DNA from: JAJDUF01 sp965214295
GTDB lineage: Bacteria > Chloroflexota > UBA11872 > UBA12225 > JAJDUF01
DNA length: 64,000 nucleotides
Direction: 5' to 3'
Assembly: GCA_965214295.1 (NCBI GenBank)
Contig: OZ243944.1
Span: 3,100,001-3,164,000, forward strand
The first letter of the stretch is position 1, and the number at the start of each line of letters is the position of its first letter. Below the pieces are notes generated by a model that did no database searches, was not told the DNA's origin, and saw nothing but the letters and a program-made list of their open reading frames with translations. Shown here one piece after another: positions 1 to 8,510 of the stretch. The translations under genes were made by a program, and so were the position numbers.

Positions 1-1251
1 GCGCCGGGCGTCACTCCCGCCGCAACGGCAACGCCGTCGTGTACGCAAAATCTCATCAGCGACTCAACACCTACACCGGTCTCCGGTGGAGTAGCGCACT
101 TCAGCTCGCGGGGGCCAACGCGCAACAGGCAGGAAAAACCCGATCTCGCCGCGCCGGGCGAGCCGATCATCGGAGCGCGGGCGCACCTGGTCCCGGCGCC
201 GGACCCGGCGCCCTACGCCAGCGAACATCAGGTGATGCGTCAAGGCACGAGTCTGGCTGCCGCGCACGTGGCCGGCGCTATCACGCTCTTGCTACAAGTC
301 AACCCGCTGCTGTCGCCGGAGGAAGCGGCAGCGTTGCTACGGAGCACGGCGCAGCGCGACGAATACACGGACATGGATATGGGCACCGCGACGCCGTGGA
401 GCGCACCGTGGGGCGCTGGCAAGCTGCAAGTCCTCAGCGCCGCCCAGACGGTGATCGCCACGACCCCAACAGTCACGCCGTTCCCCGACCTGACTGCGAC
501 CGCCCAGGCCAACGCGACCGCCACTGTCTGGGCCAACCTTATCGCAACCGCGACGGCCAATGCTGCCAACGCCACGGCGACCGCGACGCCCACGCCCACG
601 CCCACGTCCACAACGACTGCTACGGCCACAGCCACGGCGACCGCCACCATCACACCAACAGGTACACCCCGCCCTCCAACCGCTACACCCAAGCCTGCTC
701 CGACCTCAGCATCCCCACCGCGCACAGGTGGTGGGCCAGCGCCAGCGCCCCGGCCGCCGGCTGTGCTGGTGGGTGAGTTGCGCTGGGATCACCGGGCGTC
801 TCCGCCGCATCTCAGCTATCGGACCGCTGTCACGGTGCGCTTCTATCCCGCTGGCAGGGATCCGGCCAGCAGGTCGGCACAGTTCACGGTCACAACGGAG
901 ACGGATGCCCGCGGGCGCTTTTCGGTCTCGCTCGGCGACGTGAGTGACGAGACGTTCGATGTCAACGTCAAGCCCGCTGGCGGTCTGAGCCGCGAGCAGC
1001 GCGATGTGCGTCTGCGCCGGGCCTCCTCCCGCATCGTGCATTTTGGAGCCGTCAGCGACGGCGACTTGGATGGCAATGACCGCATTGACGCCCAAGACGC
1101 CGCGGCGTTCCGCTCGCACTTCGGTCGTTTCGCTGGCGAGGACGGCTACACCGTTACGGCCGACTTCGACCGCGACGGTCGCATCACGGTACTGGATTGG
1201 TCCCACATCGCTCGGCGCCAGGGACAGCAGGGACCGGAACCGGTCTCGTGA
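1..1251 (+). CDS. C-terminal part of secreted subtilase (S8) with dockerin-like tail; 5' end outside window
   Basis: The reading frame is open from base 1, so the gene starts upstream; 416 codons are visible. The first about 100 residues carry subtilase hallmarks: FSSRGPT, KPDLAAPG and then GTSLAAAHVAG, which holds the catalytic serine (usual form GTSMAAPHVAG). A Thr/Ala/Pro-rich linker of about 70 residues follows, built from short repeats. After it comes a beta-rich segment and a dockerin-like pair of calcium loops (DLDGNDRIDAQD near 1061-1096 and DFDRDGRIT near 1165-1191). The likely role is an exported protease that can be tethered through its dockerin. Aspartate and histidine catalytic motifs lie outside the window. 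The stop is TGA at 1249-1251. Confidence 0.9.
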   Translation, partial: APGVTPAATATPSCTQNLISDSTPTPVSGGVAHFSSRGPTRNRQEKPDLAAPGEPIIGARAHLVPAPDPAPYASEHQVMRQGTSLAAAHVAGAITLLLQVNPLLSPEEAAALLRSTAQRDEYTDMDMGTATPWSAPWGAGKLQVLSAAQTVIATTPTVTPFPDLTATAQANATATVWANLIATATANAANATATATPTPTPTSTTTATATATATATITPTGTPRPPTATPKPAPTSASPPRTGGGPAPAPRPPAVLVGELRWDHRASPPHLSYRTAVTVRFYPAGRDPASRSAQFTVTTETDARGRFSVSLGDVSDETFDVNVKPAGGLSREQRDVRLRRASSRIVHFGAVSDGDLDGNDRIDAQDAAAFRSHFGRFAGEDGYTVTADFDRDGRITVLDWSHIARRQGQQGPEPVS

Positions 1252-1566
1252 GGCAATACCAGGGCAACACTTGAGCTAGAAGGCGGTGCCACCAACTCCC
1301 TTGCGTCATTCCGGCTTCCGCCGGAATCCAGGAGCCTCGGGCAGCAGCCAACGTACCCGCTTGGGATTCCGCCCCGTATCGGGGTATGGGACGTGCTGGC
1401 GGGGGAATCACCATGGCCGAGCCAAGACCACCGCAGGGCATGAATAGGGCAGCGGCCGTGCCCAGCGTCACTCCGGCGCAAGCCGGCGGCCAACGGGCAA
1501 GGACTTCTCAGGGTGCTATGGTGAGATAGACTGCACGCTCTGCCTACTGTCCATAAGGAGGGTTGA
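1252..1566. repeat. Gene-free stretch with REP-like hairpins
   Basis: No gene is seen. A hairpin of the common intergenic family (CATTCCGG...CCGGAATCC) lies at about 1304-1331. A second, longer one at about 1368-1428 has GGGATTCCG...GGGGAATC arms around an inner CCCCGTATCGGGG hairpin. The same compound design recurs at 54720-54773 and 57911-57965. Confidence 0.6.
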
Positions 1567-1842
1567 TTGGCTCTTACGAAAGAAGCGCAGCAACAGATTT
1601 CCCAAGCCGTCAACGCGCATGCAGAGTCGATGCGAGCTTGTGCCGTCTGCGGTCATAATTCCTGGACTCTCGCGGACGGGATGCTAACACTCCCTGTGCG
1701 GGACAGTCTTGATGTGCTCAAGTCTGGTGATCGGGTGCTTCCCTCGGCAGCCATCGTCTGCGACAACTGTAGCAATACCCACGTACTCAACTTGCTTGTT
1801 CTTGGTTTGGGTCACCTCTTGGAAGAGGCCAGCTTGCCGTAG
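1567..1842 (+). CDS. Small zinc-ribbon protein, function unknown
   Basis: A 91-residue protein starting at TTG 1567, chosen because AAGGAGGG at 1555-1562 sits just upstream. Two cysteine pairs, CAVC (about residues 20-23) and CDNC (about 64-67), should bind one zinc ion. Between them lies a short beta-rich segment, and the tail after the second pair is a hydrophobic helix (HVLNLLVLGLGHLLEEA). I do not recognise a named family. It is followed at once by the broken membrane-protein gene at 1845, with which it may form a small unit. Confidence 0.7.
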   Translation: MALTKEAQQQISQAVNAHAESMRACAVCGHNSWTLADGMLTLPVRDSLDVLKSGDRVLPSAAIVCDNCSNTHVLNLLVLGLGHLLEEASLP

Positions 1843-1844
1843 CG

Positions 1845-2217
1845 ATGGAAAGACACGAGTCCGACCGGCCCTTCGTCCCTACCGAAAGCCGGGTCACACC
1901 CATCACGGTGGCGGTGGTGCCGAGGCACGTCGAGGTTTACTAACACCTGAGCGAAGAATTGGATGCCATTGCCGGTGGCGCACACTCAATTCATCTGACA
2001 CTCTTCGGAATCTCAATCGGCGCTCTGGTCACGCTCGCTATTACCCTTGGCACCGGGCAGATCACCTCTGTGCTCGCACTCGCCGGCTTTGTAGGAGCTT
2101 CAGTCACCGCGTTTGACTTGAGCGCCCTTTTCGGGCTACTCGCCCGGCGCAATTGGCACCGTCATCAAGCGCTCATAAGGGATATCAAGCAAGAGCGCCG
2201 GCGAGCGAACCGACTAG
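1845..2217 (+). pseudogene. Small two-helix membrane protein, interrupted by an in-frame stop
   Basis: An ATG at 1845 opens a frame that stops at TAA 1941-1943 after 32 residues. The same frame continues as a convincing two-helix membrane protein (LSEELDAIAGG, then IHLTLFGISIGALVTLAITL and VLALAGFVGASVTAFDL, then a basic tail). A TTG at 1959 could restart translation. The frame has no stop before the convergent gene ending at 2221; a stop TAG at 2215-2217 is one frame off. This looks like one gene carrying a nonsense mutation and perhaps a late frameshift, although a separate TTG-started protein is possible. Confidence 0.45.
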
Positions 2218-2220
2218 GCG

Positions 2221-3894
2221 CTACGGCGAGGGGGCTGGGCCGGGGAGGGAGGCGATACGCACATCGAGCACGTACGGCCGGCCAGCCGCGAGCGCCGCGT
2301 AGGCACGGTCTACCGCGACCGGGAGTGCAGCGGCGGTCTCGACGCGCTCACCCGCAGCGCCGAGCGCCATGGCGAGCCGGTCGTAGCGGGTGGGCAGCAG
2401 GGTGGTCTCGAAGACGCGGTCCTCGCCATAGCGGTCAATCTGCTGGTGCCATTCGGAACCCCAGCGCGCGTCGTTGCCGACGACGATCAGCGCCGGCAAC
2501 CGGTACCGCACCGCCGTATCCAACTCCAGGGCGTGATAGCCGAAACCGCCGTCGCCGGAGAAGGCAACGACGCGGGCCGCCGGCCGAGCGAGCTTGGCCG
2601 CGAGCGCGAACGGCACAGCCGTACCGATGGAGCCATGCTTGCCGTTGAGCACGACCGTTACCCCCGCCGCCCTGGCGCTGGCCGTTGCCAGGCGTGCCCA
2701 CTGGCCGAACTCTCCACCGTCCGAAATCACACAGTCTCCCGCTCCGAGGCGAGCCAGCACCGCATGACAGACCTCCAGCGCATGGATGCCCCCCTCGGAG
2801 CCAAGCTGATGATTGTCGCGTGGATCGTCCGGCCGGGAGAGTGACTCACCGGAGCCACCTCGTTCTATTCCAGCGGTACGCGGCGGCTCCGGTGAGCCGG
2901 GCTGCCACCAGGCACGGGGCTGCCAGGCGTGGCCGGCGGCAGCGGCCGTAAGCTGCTCCAGTCCACGTCGCGCACCCGTGCGTAGGACAATGCTGGCCGC
3001 AGCGGCCGGCGGCTCCTCCGGGCTGGCAACCTGAGCTACGCGGCAACCGGGCGCCAGCACCTCGGGAGACGCAAATCCCACCGAGAAGTCGGCAGGGCCG
3101 AGCAACAGCACCGCGTCGGCTTGTCGGAGCGCCCCGATCACGCCCGGCTGCGCCGGATCGTTGAGGCCGCGGGGACTTTCGACGATCACACCGGGAATCC
3201 CCATCAACTCCAGGAAGGCGTCGAGGTCGCGTCGGGCCTGCCCGCGATCCAGTGACGGACGGGCGAGCACCAACGGCCGCGCGGCGTCCGCGAGCAGCGC
3301 CACAATCGCCGCAATACCCGCAGCCTCGTCGGCCTCTTCGAGCAGCCTCTCCTGGAGAGGGCCGGCGGCGGCGCCCGCCTCCCCGGCTATCGTGGCGGCT
3401 TGAATGTCAGCGGGGATAGTGACATGCACTGGGCCGGGGGGATCGGCAGTGGCCAGGTCCAGAGCAGCGGCGATCAACTGCGGTAGTGTCTGGGGGTCGC
3501 TGGCACGCCAGGCGGCCTTACAAACCGGCGCCGCGAGACCGACCTGGTCCTGCTCCTGAAAGGCGCCCCATCCTGCTTGCGCGAGGGAGCTGCCGCCACT
3601 CAACCACAGCAACGGCGATTCGGCTGCGCTGGCGACGCCGGCCGCTACGGCGCCATTGGCATGACCCGGCCCAGCTGTCACCAGGAAGACGCCGGGTTGG
3701 CCGGTCAGCCGGCCCCAGGCGTCGGCCATGTGTCCCGCCGCGGCCTCATGGCGCGTATGGATCAGCTTGATCCCGGTATCGAGCAGCGCATCGTACAGGT
3801 CCAAAATCTGATTGCCGGAGAGCGAAAACACCGCCTGCACCCCCGCCTCGGCGAGGACACGCGCGACTACGACGGCACCGGTGGTTTGCTGCAT
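2221..3894 (-). CDS. Thiamine-diphosphate enzyme, acetolactate synthase large-subunit-like
   Basis: A 557-residue protein of the usual length for the acetolactate synthase / benzoylformate decarboxylase superfamily. The N-terminal pyrimidine-binding domain has the catalytic glutamate in RHEAAAGHMADAW and the TAGPGHANG loop. The C-terminal domain has the ThDP/magnesium motif GDGGFGYHALELDTA...VVGNDARWG. AFQEQDQVG matches the glutamine loop of the family. The substrate cannot be told from sequence, and no small regulatory subunit is adjacent. A 56-bp palindromic element at 2843-2898 is translated in frame as a Gly/Pro/Arg-rich insert (PGSPEPPRTAGIERGGSGES) between the middle and C-terminal domains. 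Confidence 0.85.
   Translation of the reverse strand: MQQTTGAVVVARVLAEAGVQAVFSLSGNQILDLYDALLDTGIKLIHTRHEAAAGHMADAWGRLTGQPGVFLVTAGPGHANGAVAAGVASAAESPLLWLSGGSSLAQAGWGAFQEQDQVGLAAPVCKAAWRASDPQTLPQLIAAALDLATADPPGPVHVTIPADIQAATIAGEAGAAAGPLQERLLEEADEAAGIAAIVALLADAARPLVLARPSLDRGQARRDLDAFLELMGIPGVIVESPRGLNDPAQPGVIGALRQADAVLLLGPADFSVGFASPEVLAPGCRVAQVASPEEPPAAAASIVLRTGARRGLEQLTAAAAGHAWQPRAWWQPGSPEPPRTAGIERGGSGESLSRPDDPRDNHQLGSEGGIHALEVCHAVLARLGAGDCVISDGGEFGQWARLATASARAAGVTVVLNGKHGSIGTAVPFALAAKLARPAARVVAFSGDGGFGYHALELDTAVRYRLPALIVVGNDARWGSEWHQQIDRYGEDRVFETTLLPTRYDRLAMALGAAGERVETAAALPVAVDRAYAALAAGRPYVLDVRIASLPGPAPSP
2843..2898. repeat. Intragenic palindromic element, copy 1
   Basis: Arms CTCACCGGAGCC (2845-2856) and GGCTCCGGTGAG (2885-2896) pair perfectly over 12 bp around a 28-base loop. 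The element is a multiple-of-three insertion inside the ThDP enzyme gene. Its stem differs from those of the other copies but shares the GGAGCC/GGCTCC core with copies 7 and 8. Confidence 0.6.
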
Positions 3895-4060
3895 AGCTCT
3901 CTCTCGACGGATGGAATGGCGAGCAACCCGTGGACAGTACCCTGGTCAGTGGTCCCATTATAACGCGGTGTTCACGGCACCACCCCCGGCCCCGGCTGCC
4001 TCCGCCGAACTCTCTAGCTCGACAAGTGCAGAGGAGCCGGGGGTATGAGTCTCCACCGGC

Positions 4061-5065
4061 TCAGTCAATCCGGTAGTGCCGGAGCGCTGCCGTGTCCAGC
4101 TCCACCCCGAGGCCCGGCCCGGCCGGTACTTGGAAATGGCCCTGCACCGCCGGCAAGGCGCCGCCAATCAGGTCGTTTTCATGGATGAACGGCAACTCGT
4201 CGGAAGCGAGCGTCGCCTGCTTGAGCGTGCAGCCGACATGGACGGCGAAAGTGGCCTGAATGCCTAGCGACAAGCCAGCGATCTGGTGCCATACCGGTAT
4301 CTGCGCGGCCTCGGCAATAGCATGGCAAGCGAGGATGGTAGCAACGTTTCCGCTCAAATTGAAGCGGTCCACCGCCTCACCCCGGACTGCCTGCAAGACA
4401 TCGTTGGGGTTACTCAGATGAAGAGCCTGCGGGATGTCGAGCTTCCGGCGCAGCAGGCGGTACCAGCCGAGGTCATGCTTGAGTACCGGGTCCTCGAAGC
4501 ATTCGATGTTATACGGATCCAACTCGCGAGCCAGCCTGACCGCCGTGGAGACTTGCCGAAACTCGGTGTTGGGATCAAGCAGGATCGCATAATCGGGGCC
4601 GGCAGCTTTGGTCATCAGCTCGGCTTGGCGAACCACGTCCCAAGAGCGTGCCTTGAGCTTGTGGACCCGAAAGCCCTTGGCAACCGCCTGCTCGGCCTCG
4701 CGCGCCGTCGCCTCCGGGGGCATGTGGCAGGACCAGTAGGCGACCGGCACGCGATCACGGTGCTGGTCCCCGACCAAGCGCCAGACGGGTACGCCCAACG
4801 CTTGCCCGGCCAGGTCGTAGAGGGCCGACTGAAAGGGGCGGTCGCAGGTCTGCAAGGGCAGCGTCAGTGGGTCGGTGCCCAAGAACGTCTCGGCCGTCTG
4901 CTCCACCGCGGACTTCGCAACGCCCCAAGCCTCACCCAGCCCTACCAGACCGTCGTCGGTACGGACCTGCACCACGACGAAGGGCGGGTTGGCCCAGCCC
5001 ACCGCGCGGACCGGAGCAATGTAGGGTACGTCTACGACCGAGATGTCAATGGCGGTAATCTTCAT
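4061..5065 (-). CDS. Enolase-superfamily (mandelate racemase / muconate lactonizing) enzyme
   Basis: A 334-residue protein with an N-terminal capping domain (MKITAIDISVVDVPY) and a TIM-barrel domain. The K-x-K catalytic motif is KLKA, the first two metal ligands appear as LDPNTEF and FEDPV, and a conserved NLSGN follows. The third acidic ligand, expected near ALHLSNPND, is not evident. A histidine in VWHQIAG could act as base. AGGAGGAG upstream of the ATG at 5065 is a strong ribosome site. The substrate is probably a sugar acid or aromatic acid. It is co-directional with the ThDP enzyme about 170 bp downstream, and the two may serve one catabolic route. Confidence 0.85.
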   Translation of the reverse strand: MKITAIDISVVDVPYIAPVRAVGWANPPFVVVQVRTDDGLVGLGEAWGVAKSAVEQTAETFLGTDPLTLPLQTCDRPFQSALYDLAGQALGVPVWRLVGDQHRDRVPVAYWSCHMPPEATAREAEQAVAKGFRVHKLKARSWDVVRQAELMTKAAGPDYAILLDPNTEFRQVSTAVRLARELDPYNIECFEDPVLKHDLGWYRLLRRKLDIPQALHLSNPNDVLQAVRGEAVDRFNLSGNVATILACHAIAEAAQIPVWHQIAGLSLGIQATFAVHVGCTLKQATLASDELPFIHENDLIGGALPAVQGHFQVPAGPGLGVELDTAALRHYRID

Positions 5066-5162
5066 CGCGCTCTCCTCCTCGCCGACTTATACCAAGTAGT
5101 AGTGCTGCTACCGTCCATGAATCCGCTAGTCCCGCCTGCAGCCGACCTGCCGATACGGAATC

Positions 5163-6302
5163 TTAGCCGCCCCGTCGCTCTGGGAAGGCACAGGCATAGT
5201 CGGTGCCGACGTTGGCGCGCTCGATCTGCCATTGGGGTGGGTTGAACGGATCGTCGGTCAGGATGGTACGCTGGAATGCCTGAATGATAATCCGCCGCCC
5301 CTTATCCGGACCTTTATCCACCAGCGCTTCCAGCGGCTCGGTGATGGGGAGTCCGACGTCGTGCAGCCAGCCGCCGGGGAAAAGGTCTTGTCGCTTAATG
5401 TACGCCCAAAACCGCGGCGTGACCACGTGACCCGGCGCTGGTGACAGGTCGGGGGTGAAAGGGATGAACACCGCGCCGTCGGCGAGCATGGCGGTCAGGC
5501 CGGTGAAGCCGGCGGGTGGCGTGACCCGTACCGCCGGCGCCGCGTGCGTGCGGAGGTCGGCGTAGGTGAGCGTGGAAGCATCGCCGCCGATTGGCAGCAG
5601 TACGCCGGCTTGCACCAGCTCATCCACCAGCAGGCCATACTGGTAGCGCCACTCCGGGGGCAGCGCGGGGTTGGCGCTATGGTCCTCGAGGCGTCCCTTC
5701 TCGAACAACTGGAACGGCACCCCGTTCAGAACACCGGCGGCACCCAGCGACCGCCCCAAGAGGCGTATCCCGTCGTGCTCGGTGTAGAACCGCTGGAACG
5801 TGGGTGCCGCGCCCTCCCGCGGGAAGACCTGACACTGCGCTGCGCCCTCCACCACGGTCAATGGTCGGGTCTCGTGGAGTACATTGGTACCGGTAGCCGC
5901 TACGATGGTACTGTGATGGCTTTCCCGAGGGATCGAGACCGCCAGCGGGCCGCCAGGCATCGCCTTCAGCCGGAACGTCAGTCGTACCAGTGGGAAGCTA
6001 CCACTTGGAAAACGGTCGCCCAACGCGCCGGCAGCGTAGAACAGCCGCCCGGCCGCAGCGTCGTGTTCAGTGCCGAGGTGATAGGTCAGCGGGCCGGCGG
6101 GCTGCGCCGACACGACCTCCAGGTACGCCGGATCATAGACAACCACTACCTGGGCACCCGCGACCTCGGCGGCAGCTTCCACTACCACTTCGGCACTGAA
6201 CGAGCCGCCCCCGGCTGGAACGGACGCGGGTCGGAAGAAGACATCCCCTGTGCCGGTCGGCGGTGCAGCCACCACACGGCTCCACAGGAGGGCTGCGCTC
6301 AT
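5163..6302 (-). CDS. Exported protein with cohesin-like domain and Chloroflexota-type repeat domain
   Basis: A 379-residue protein. Residues about 20-150 form a cohesin-like beta sandwich (VFFRPASVPAGGGSFSAEV, VVYDPAYLEVVSA, LVRLTFRLKA). Residues about 155-375 contain two rounds of a domain common in Chloroflexota secreted proteins (FYTEHDGIRLLG, QLFEKGRLEDHSANP; later RFWAYIKRQ, GLPITEPLEALVDKG, QAFQRTILTDD). The N-terminus (MSAALLWSRVVAAPPTG) is a weak signal peptide; the frame is closed 15 codons upstream and offers no better start. With the dockerin-like subtilase 4 kb away it could provide a docking surface, but that is inference. Confidence 0.75.
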   Translation of the reverse strand: MSAALLWSRVVAAPPTGTGDVFFRPASVPAGGGSFSAEVVVEAAAEVAGAQVVVVYDPAYLEVVSAQPAGPLTYHLGTEHDAAAGRLFYAAGALGDRFPSGSFPLVRLTFRLKAMPGGPLAVSIPRESHHSTIVAATGTNVLHETRPLTVVEGAAQCQVFPREGAAPTFQRFYTEHDGIRLLGRSLGAAGVLNGVPFQLFEKGRLEDHSANPALPPEWRYQYGLLVDELVQAGVLLPIGGDASTLTYADLRTHAAPAVRVTPPAGFTGLTAMLADGAVFIPFTPDLSPAPGHVVTPRFWAYIKRQDLFPGGWLHDVGLPITEPLEALVDKGPDKGRRIIIQAFQRTILTDDPFNPPQWQIERANVGTDYACAFPERRGG

Positions 6303-6504
6303 TGCCTCGACCCCAAGTTCGGCCTCGGTCTCCGCTCTACTGTACTACAACGGCTGCGCTCCAGTCATCTCGGTAGCTACAATATGATCGGGGTGACACG
6401 CTAGGATTCTGCCCGCGGCGCAACGCGGCCGGCAAGGGCTATCACCAGGGCAATCCCTGCACGCGCTGGTCTCGGTGGCTCAAGCCGATGAGAGGAGCTG
6501 GATC

Positions 6505-7179
6505 ATGCGGATCTTTCTGGACACGGCCAACATTGACGAGATTCGGCAAGGCGTCCGCTGGGGTGTCGTGCATGGCATCACGACCAACCCCTCGCTCGTC
6601 GCCAAAGAGGGCGTCAACTTCCGCGACCGGGTGCTCGAAATCTGCGACATCGTAGACGGACCGGTCAGCGCCGAGGTCACGGCGACCGATGCGGAGGGGA
6701 TGATCGAACAGGGTGAAGACATCCGCACCTGGCACCCGAACGTGGTGGTAAAAATCCCCACCATTCCCGAGGGCTTGACCGCCATCAAGGCGCTCACAGA
6801 CCGCCCCGATCCCATCACGATCAACGCGACCTTGATCTTCTCTCCGAATCAGGGGTTACTGGCAGCGCTGGCCGGCGCAACCTACGTCAGCCCCTTCCTG
6901 GGACGCCTCGACGACATCTCGCACGATGGCATGGCAGTCGTCGGCGACTTGGCCCAAATCTTCCGCGTGCAGGGCATCAAGTCCCAGGTGCTCGCGGCCA
7001 GCCTCCGCGCGCCTATGCACGTCGTGCGCGCGGCCAAGTGTGGCGCCCATGTCGTCACGTTGCCGTTTGCGGTGCTGGAGCAGATGATGAAGCACCCGCT
7101 GACAGACATCGGGCTGGCGCGTTTCCTGGCCGACTGGGAAGCCAGCCAAGCCCAGGCGATCTTGCAGCGGGCACGCTAA
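6505..7179 (+). CDS. Transaldolase / fructose-6-phosphate aldolase family (TalC type)
   Basis: A 224-residue protein, the usual length of the short transaldolase subfamily, catalysing aldol transfer or cleavage of sugar phosphates in the cytoplasm. MRIFLDTANIDEI at the start, GITTNPSL, and the Schiff-base lysine in VVVKIP (Lys83) are diagnostic, followed by TLIFSPNQ and YVSPFLGRLDD. ATG 6505 is chosen over an upstream GTG because AGAGGAG precedes it and the family begins here. Whether it is a true transaldolase or an aldolase cannot be settled from the motifs. Confidence 0.93.
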   Translation: MRIFLDTANIDEIRQGVRWGVVHGITTNPSLVAKEGVNFRDRVLEICDIVDGPVSAEVTATDAEGMIEQGEDIRTWHPNVVVKIPTIPEGLTAIKALTDRPDPITINATLIFSPNQGLLAALAGATYVSPFLGRLDDISHDGMAVVGDLAQIFRVQGIKSQVLAASLRAPMHVVRAAKCGAHVVTLPFAVLEQMMKHPLTDIGLARFLADWEASQAQAILQRAR

Positions 7180-7258
7180 CCGGCGGCGATAGGATCGCCA
7201 GGGTTGCTCTGGTCGCGCCCTCACTCTCCTGGACTGCGGCTTGCGCCGCCCTGGCGGG

Positions 7259-7687
7259 TCACTCGGCTTGGTCGGCGATGAAGCGCCGGATGCGCTGGCG
7301 GATTGCGGCGCTGGTCTGCCGGAAGGCCGCTTCCCGCTGCGGCTCCGCAACGGCGGCCGGGTCCGGTAGAGGCCAGTGCAGTTGCCGGTGCGCGCCGGGA
7401 AAAGTGGGGCACGTGGCGCGGGCGTTGTCGCAGACGGTGATAATGTAGTCGAACGGCTGACCGAGAAACTCGCGCACGTCCTTGGGCCGGCCGGCGGTCA
7501 GGTCAATGCCGGCGGCGCGCAGCACTTGTATCGCCAGCGGATGCACCGCCGGTTTCGGGTTGGTGCCGGCGCTGAACACCGCGAACCGCTCACCGCCCAG
7601 CGTCTGTAGCCACCCCTCGGCCAGCTGCGACCGTGCAGCATTGCCGGTACAGAGGAAGAGTACCCGCCGTTTCGTCGGCTTTGCCAT
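7259..7687 (-). CDS. arsC: Low-molecular-weight phosphatase / arsenate reductase-like protein
   Basis: A 142-residue protein with the P-loop VLFLCTGNAARSQLAEG, in which Cys13 and Arg19 form the CX5R(S) active site. FSAGTNP and the late DYIITVCDNARATCP segment (with a Cys pair usable for thiol relay) fit thioredoxin-type arsenate reductases. The ATG at 7687 follows GGGGAGG closely. It is divergent from the nitroreductase across 119 bp. No arsenite transporter or ArsR is nearby, so a tyrosine-phosphatase role stays possible. Confidence 0.85.
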   Translation of the reverse strand: MAKPTKRRVLFLCTGNAARSQLAEGWLQTLGGERFAVFSAGTNPKPAVHPLAIQVLRAAGIDLTAGRPKDVREFLGQPFDYIITVCDNARATCPTFPGAHRQLHWPLPDPAAVAEPQREAAFRQTSAAIRQRIRRFIADQAE

Positions 7688-7806
7688 GATTACCTCCCCG
7701 TCGATGCCGTTGTTCCCGCAACGAGTGTATACACTGTGCGCTACGACCGCCGGGCGTTGACTCGGCCGCACGGTAGAGAGCGCAATAGCGCGGAGGGAGC
7801 GGAGAT

Positions 7807-8472
7807 ATGCCGATGGACTTGGCGACTGTGGATCACCTGCTGACAACGACCCGCGCGGTACGTAAGCGGCTGGACTTGGCGCGCCCCGTCGAGCCGGAGG
7901 TGCTGGAGCGCTGTATCGAGATCGCGCTGCAAGCGCCCTCGGGGTCCAACCGGCAGGGCTGGCACTTCATCGTAGTCACTGCTCCGGACCAGCGCCGCGC
8001 GTTGGCCGACCTCTATCGCCGGTCGTTCCGCGCCTATGCCTTAAGTAGCCAGCCGCAGTCATCGCTGGCGCCCACCGAAGACGATCTGCGGAACGCACAA
8101 GCGCCGCGCGTCCGCGCATCCGCTACCTACCTAGCCGAGCACATGCACGAGGTACCGGTATTGGTCGTCCCTTGTATCGAGGGCCGCGCCGAGCAGGCGG
8201 GCGTGTCCGCCCAGGCGGCACTCTACGGCTCGATTCTCCCCGCTACCTGGTCGCTGATGCTGGCGCTGCGGGCACGTGGTCTCGGGACGGCGTGGACGAC
8301 GCTCCATCTCCTCTACGAGCGCGAGGCGGCAGCGCTCTTGGGGATACCCGACAGCGTGACGCAGGTGGCCTTGATCCCAGTCGCCTACTTCCGAGGCACG
8401 GACTTCCGGCCCGCCAAGCGCCTGCCGGGGCGCGACCGGACCCACTGGAACACCTGGGGCGCGCGGCGCTAG
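7807..8472 (+). CDS. Nitroreductase family flavoprotein
   Basis: A 221-residue FMN-dependent oxidoreductase. The RAVRKRLD start, QAPSGSNRQGWHFIVV and the late GLGTAWTT and LGIPDSVTQVALIPVAY segments are typical of nitroreductases that reduce nitro groups, quinones or related electron acceptors with NAD(P)H. GGAGCGGAG lies just before the ATG. It ends 38 bp before the stop of the convergent dehydrogenase. The physiological substrate is unknown. Confidence 0.9.
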   Translation: MPMDLATVDHLLTTTRAVRKRLDLARPVEPEVLERCIEIALQAPSGSNRQGWHFIVVTAPDQRRALADLYRRSFRAYALSSQPQSSLAPTEDDLRNAQAPRVRASATYLAEHMHEVPVLVVPCIEGRAEQAGVSAQAALYGSILPATWSLMLALRARGLGTAWTTLHLLYEREAAALLGIPDSVTQVALIPVAYFRGTDFRPAKRLPGRDRTHWNTWGARR

Positions 8473-8510
8473 GCCCGCCGCCGGAGAGCGAGGCAGGAAG
8501 GAAACCAGGG

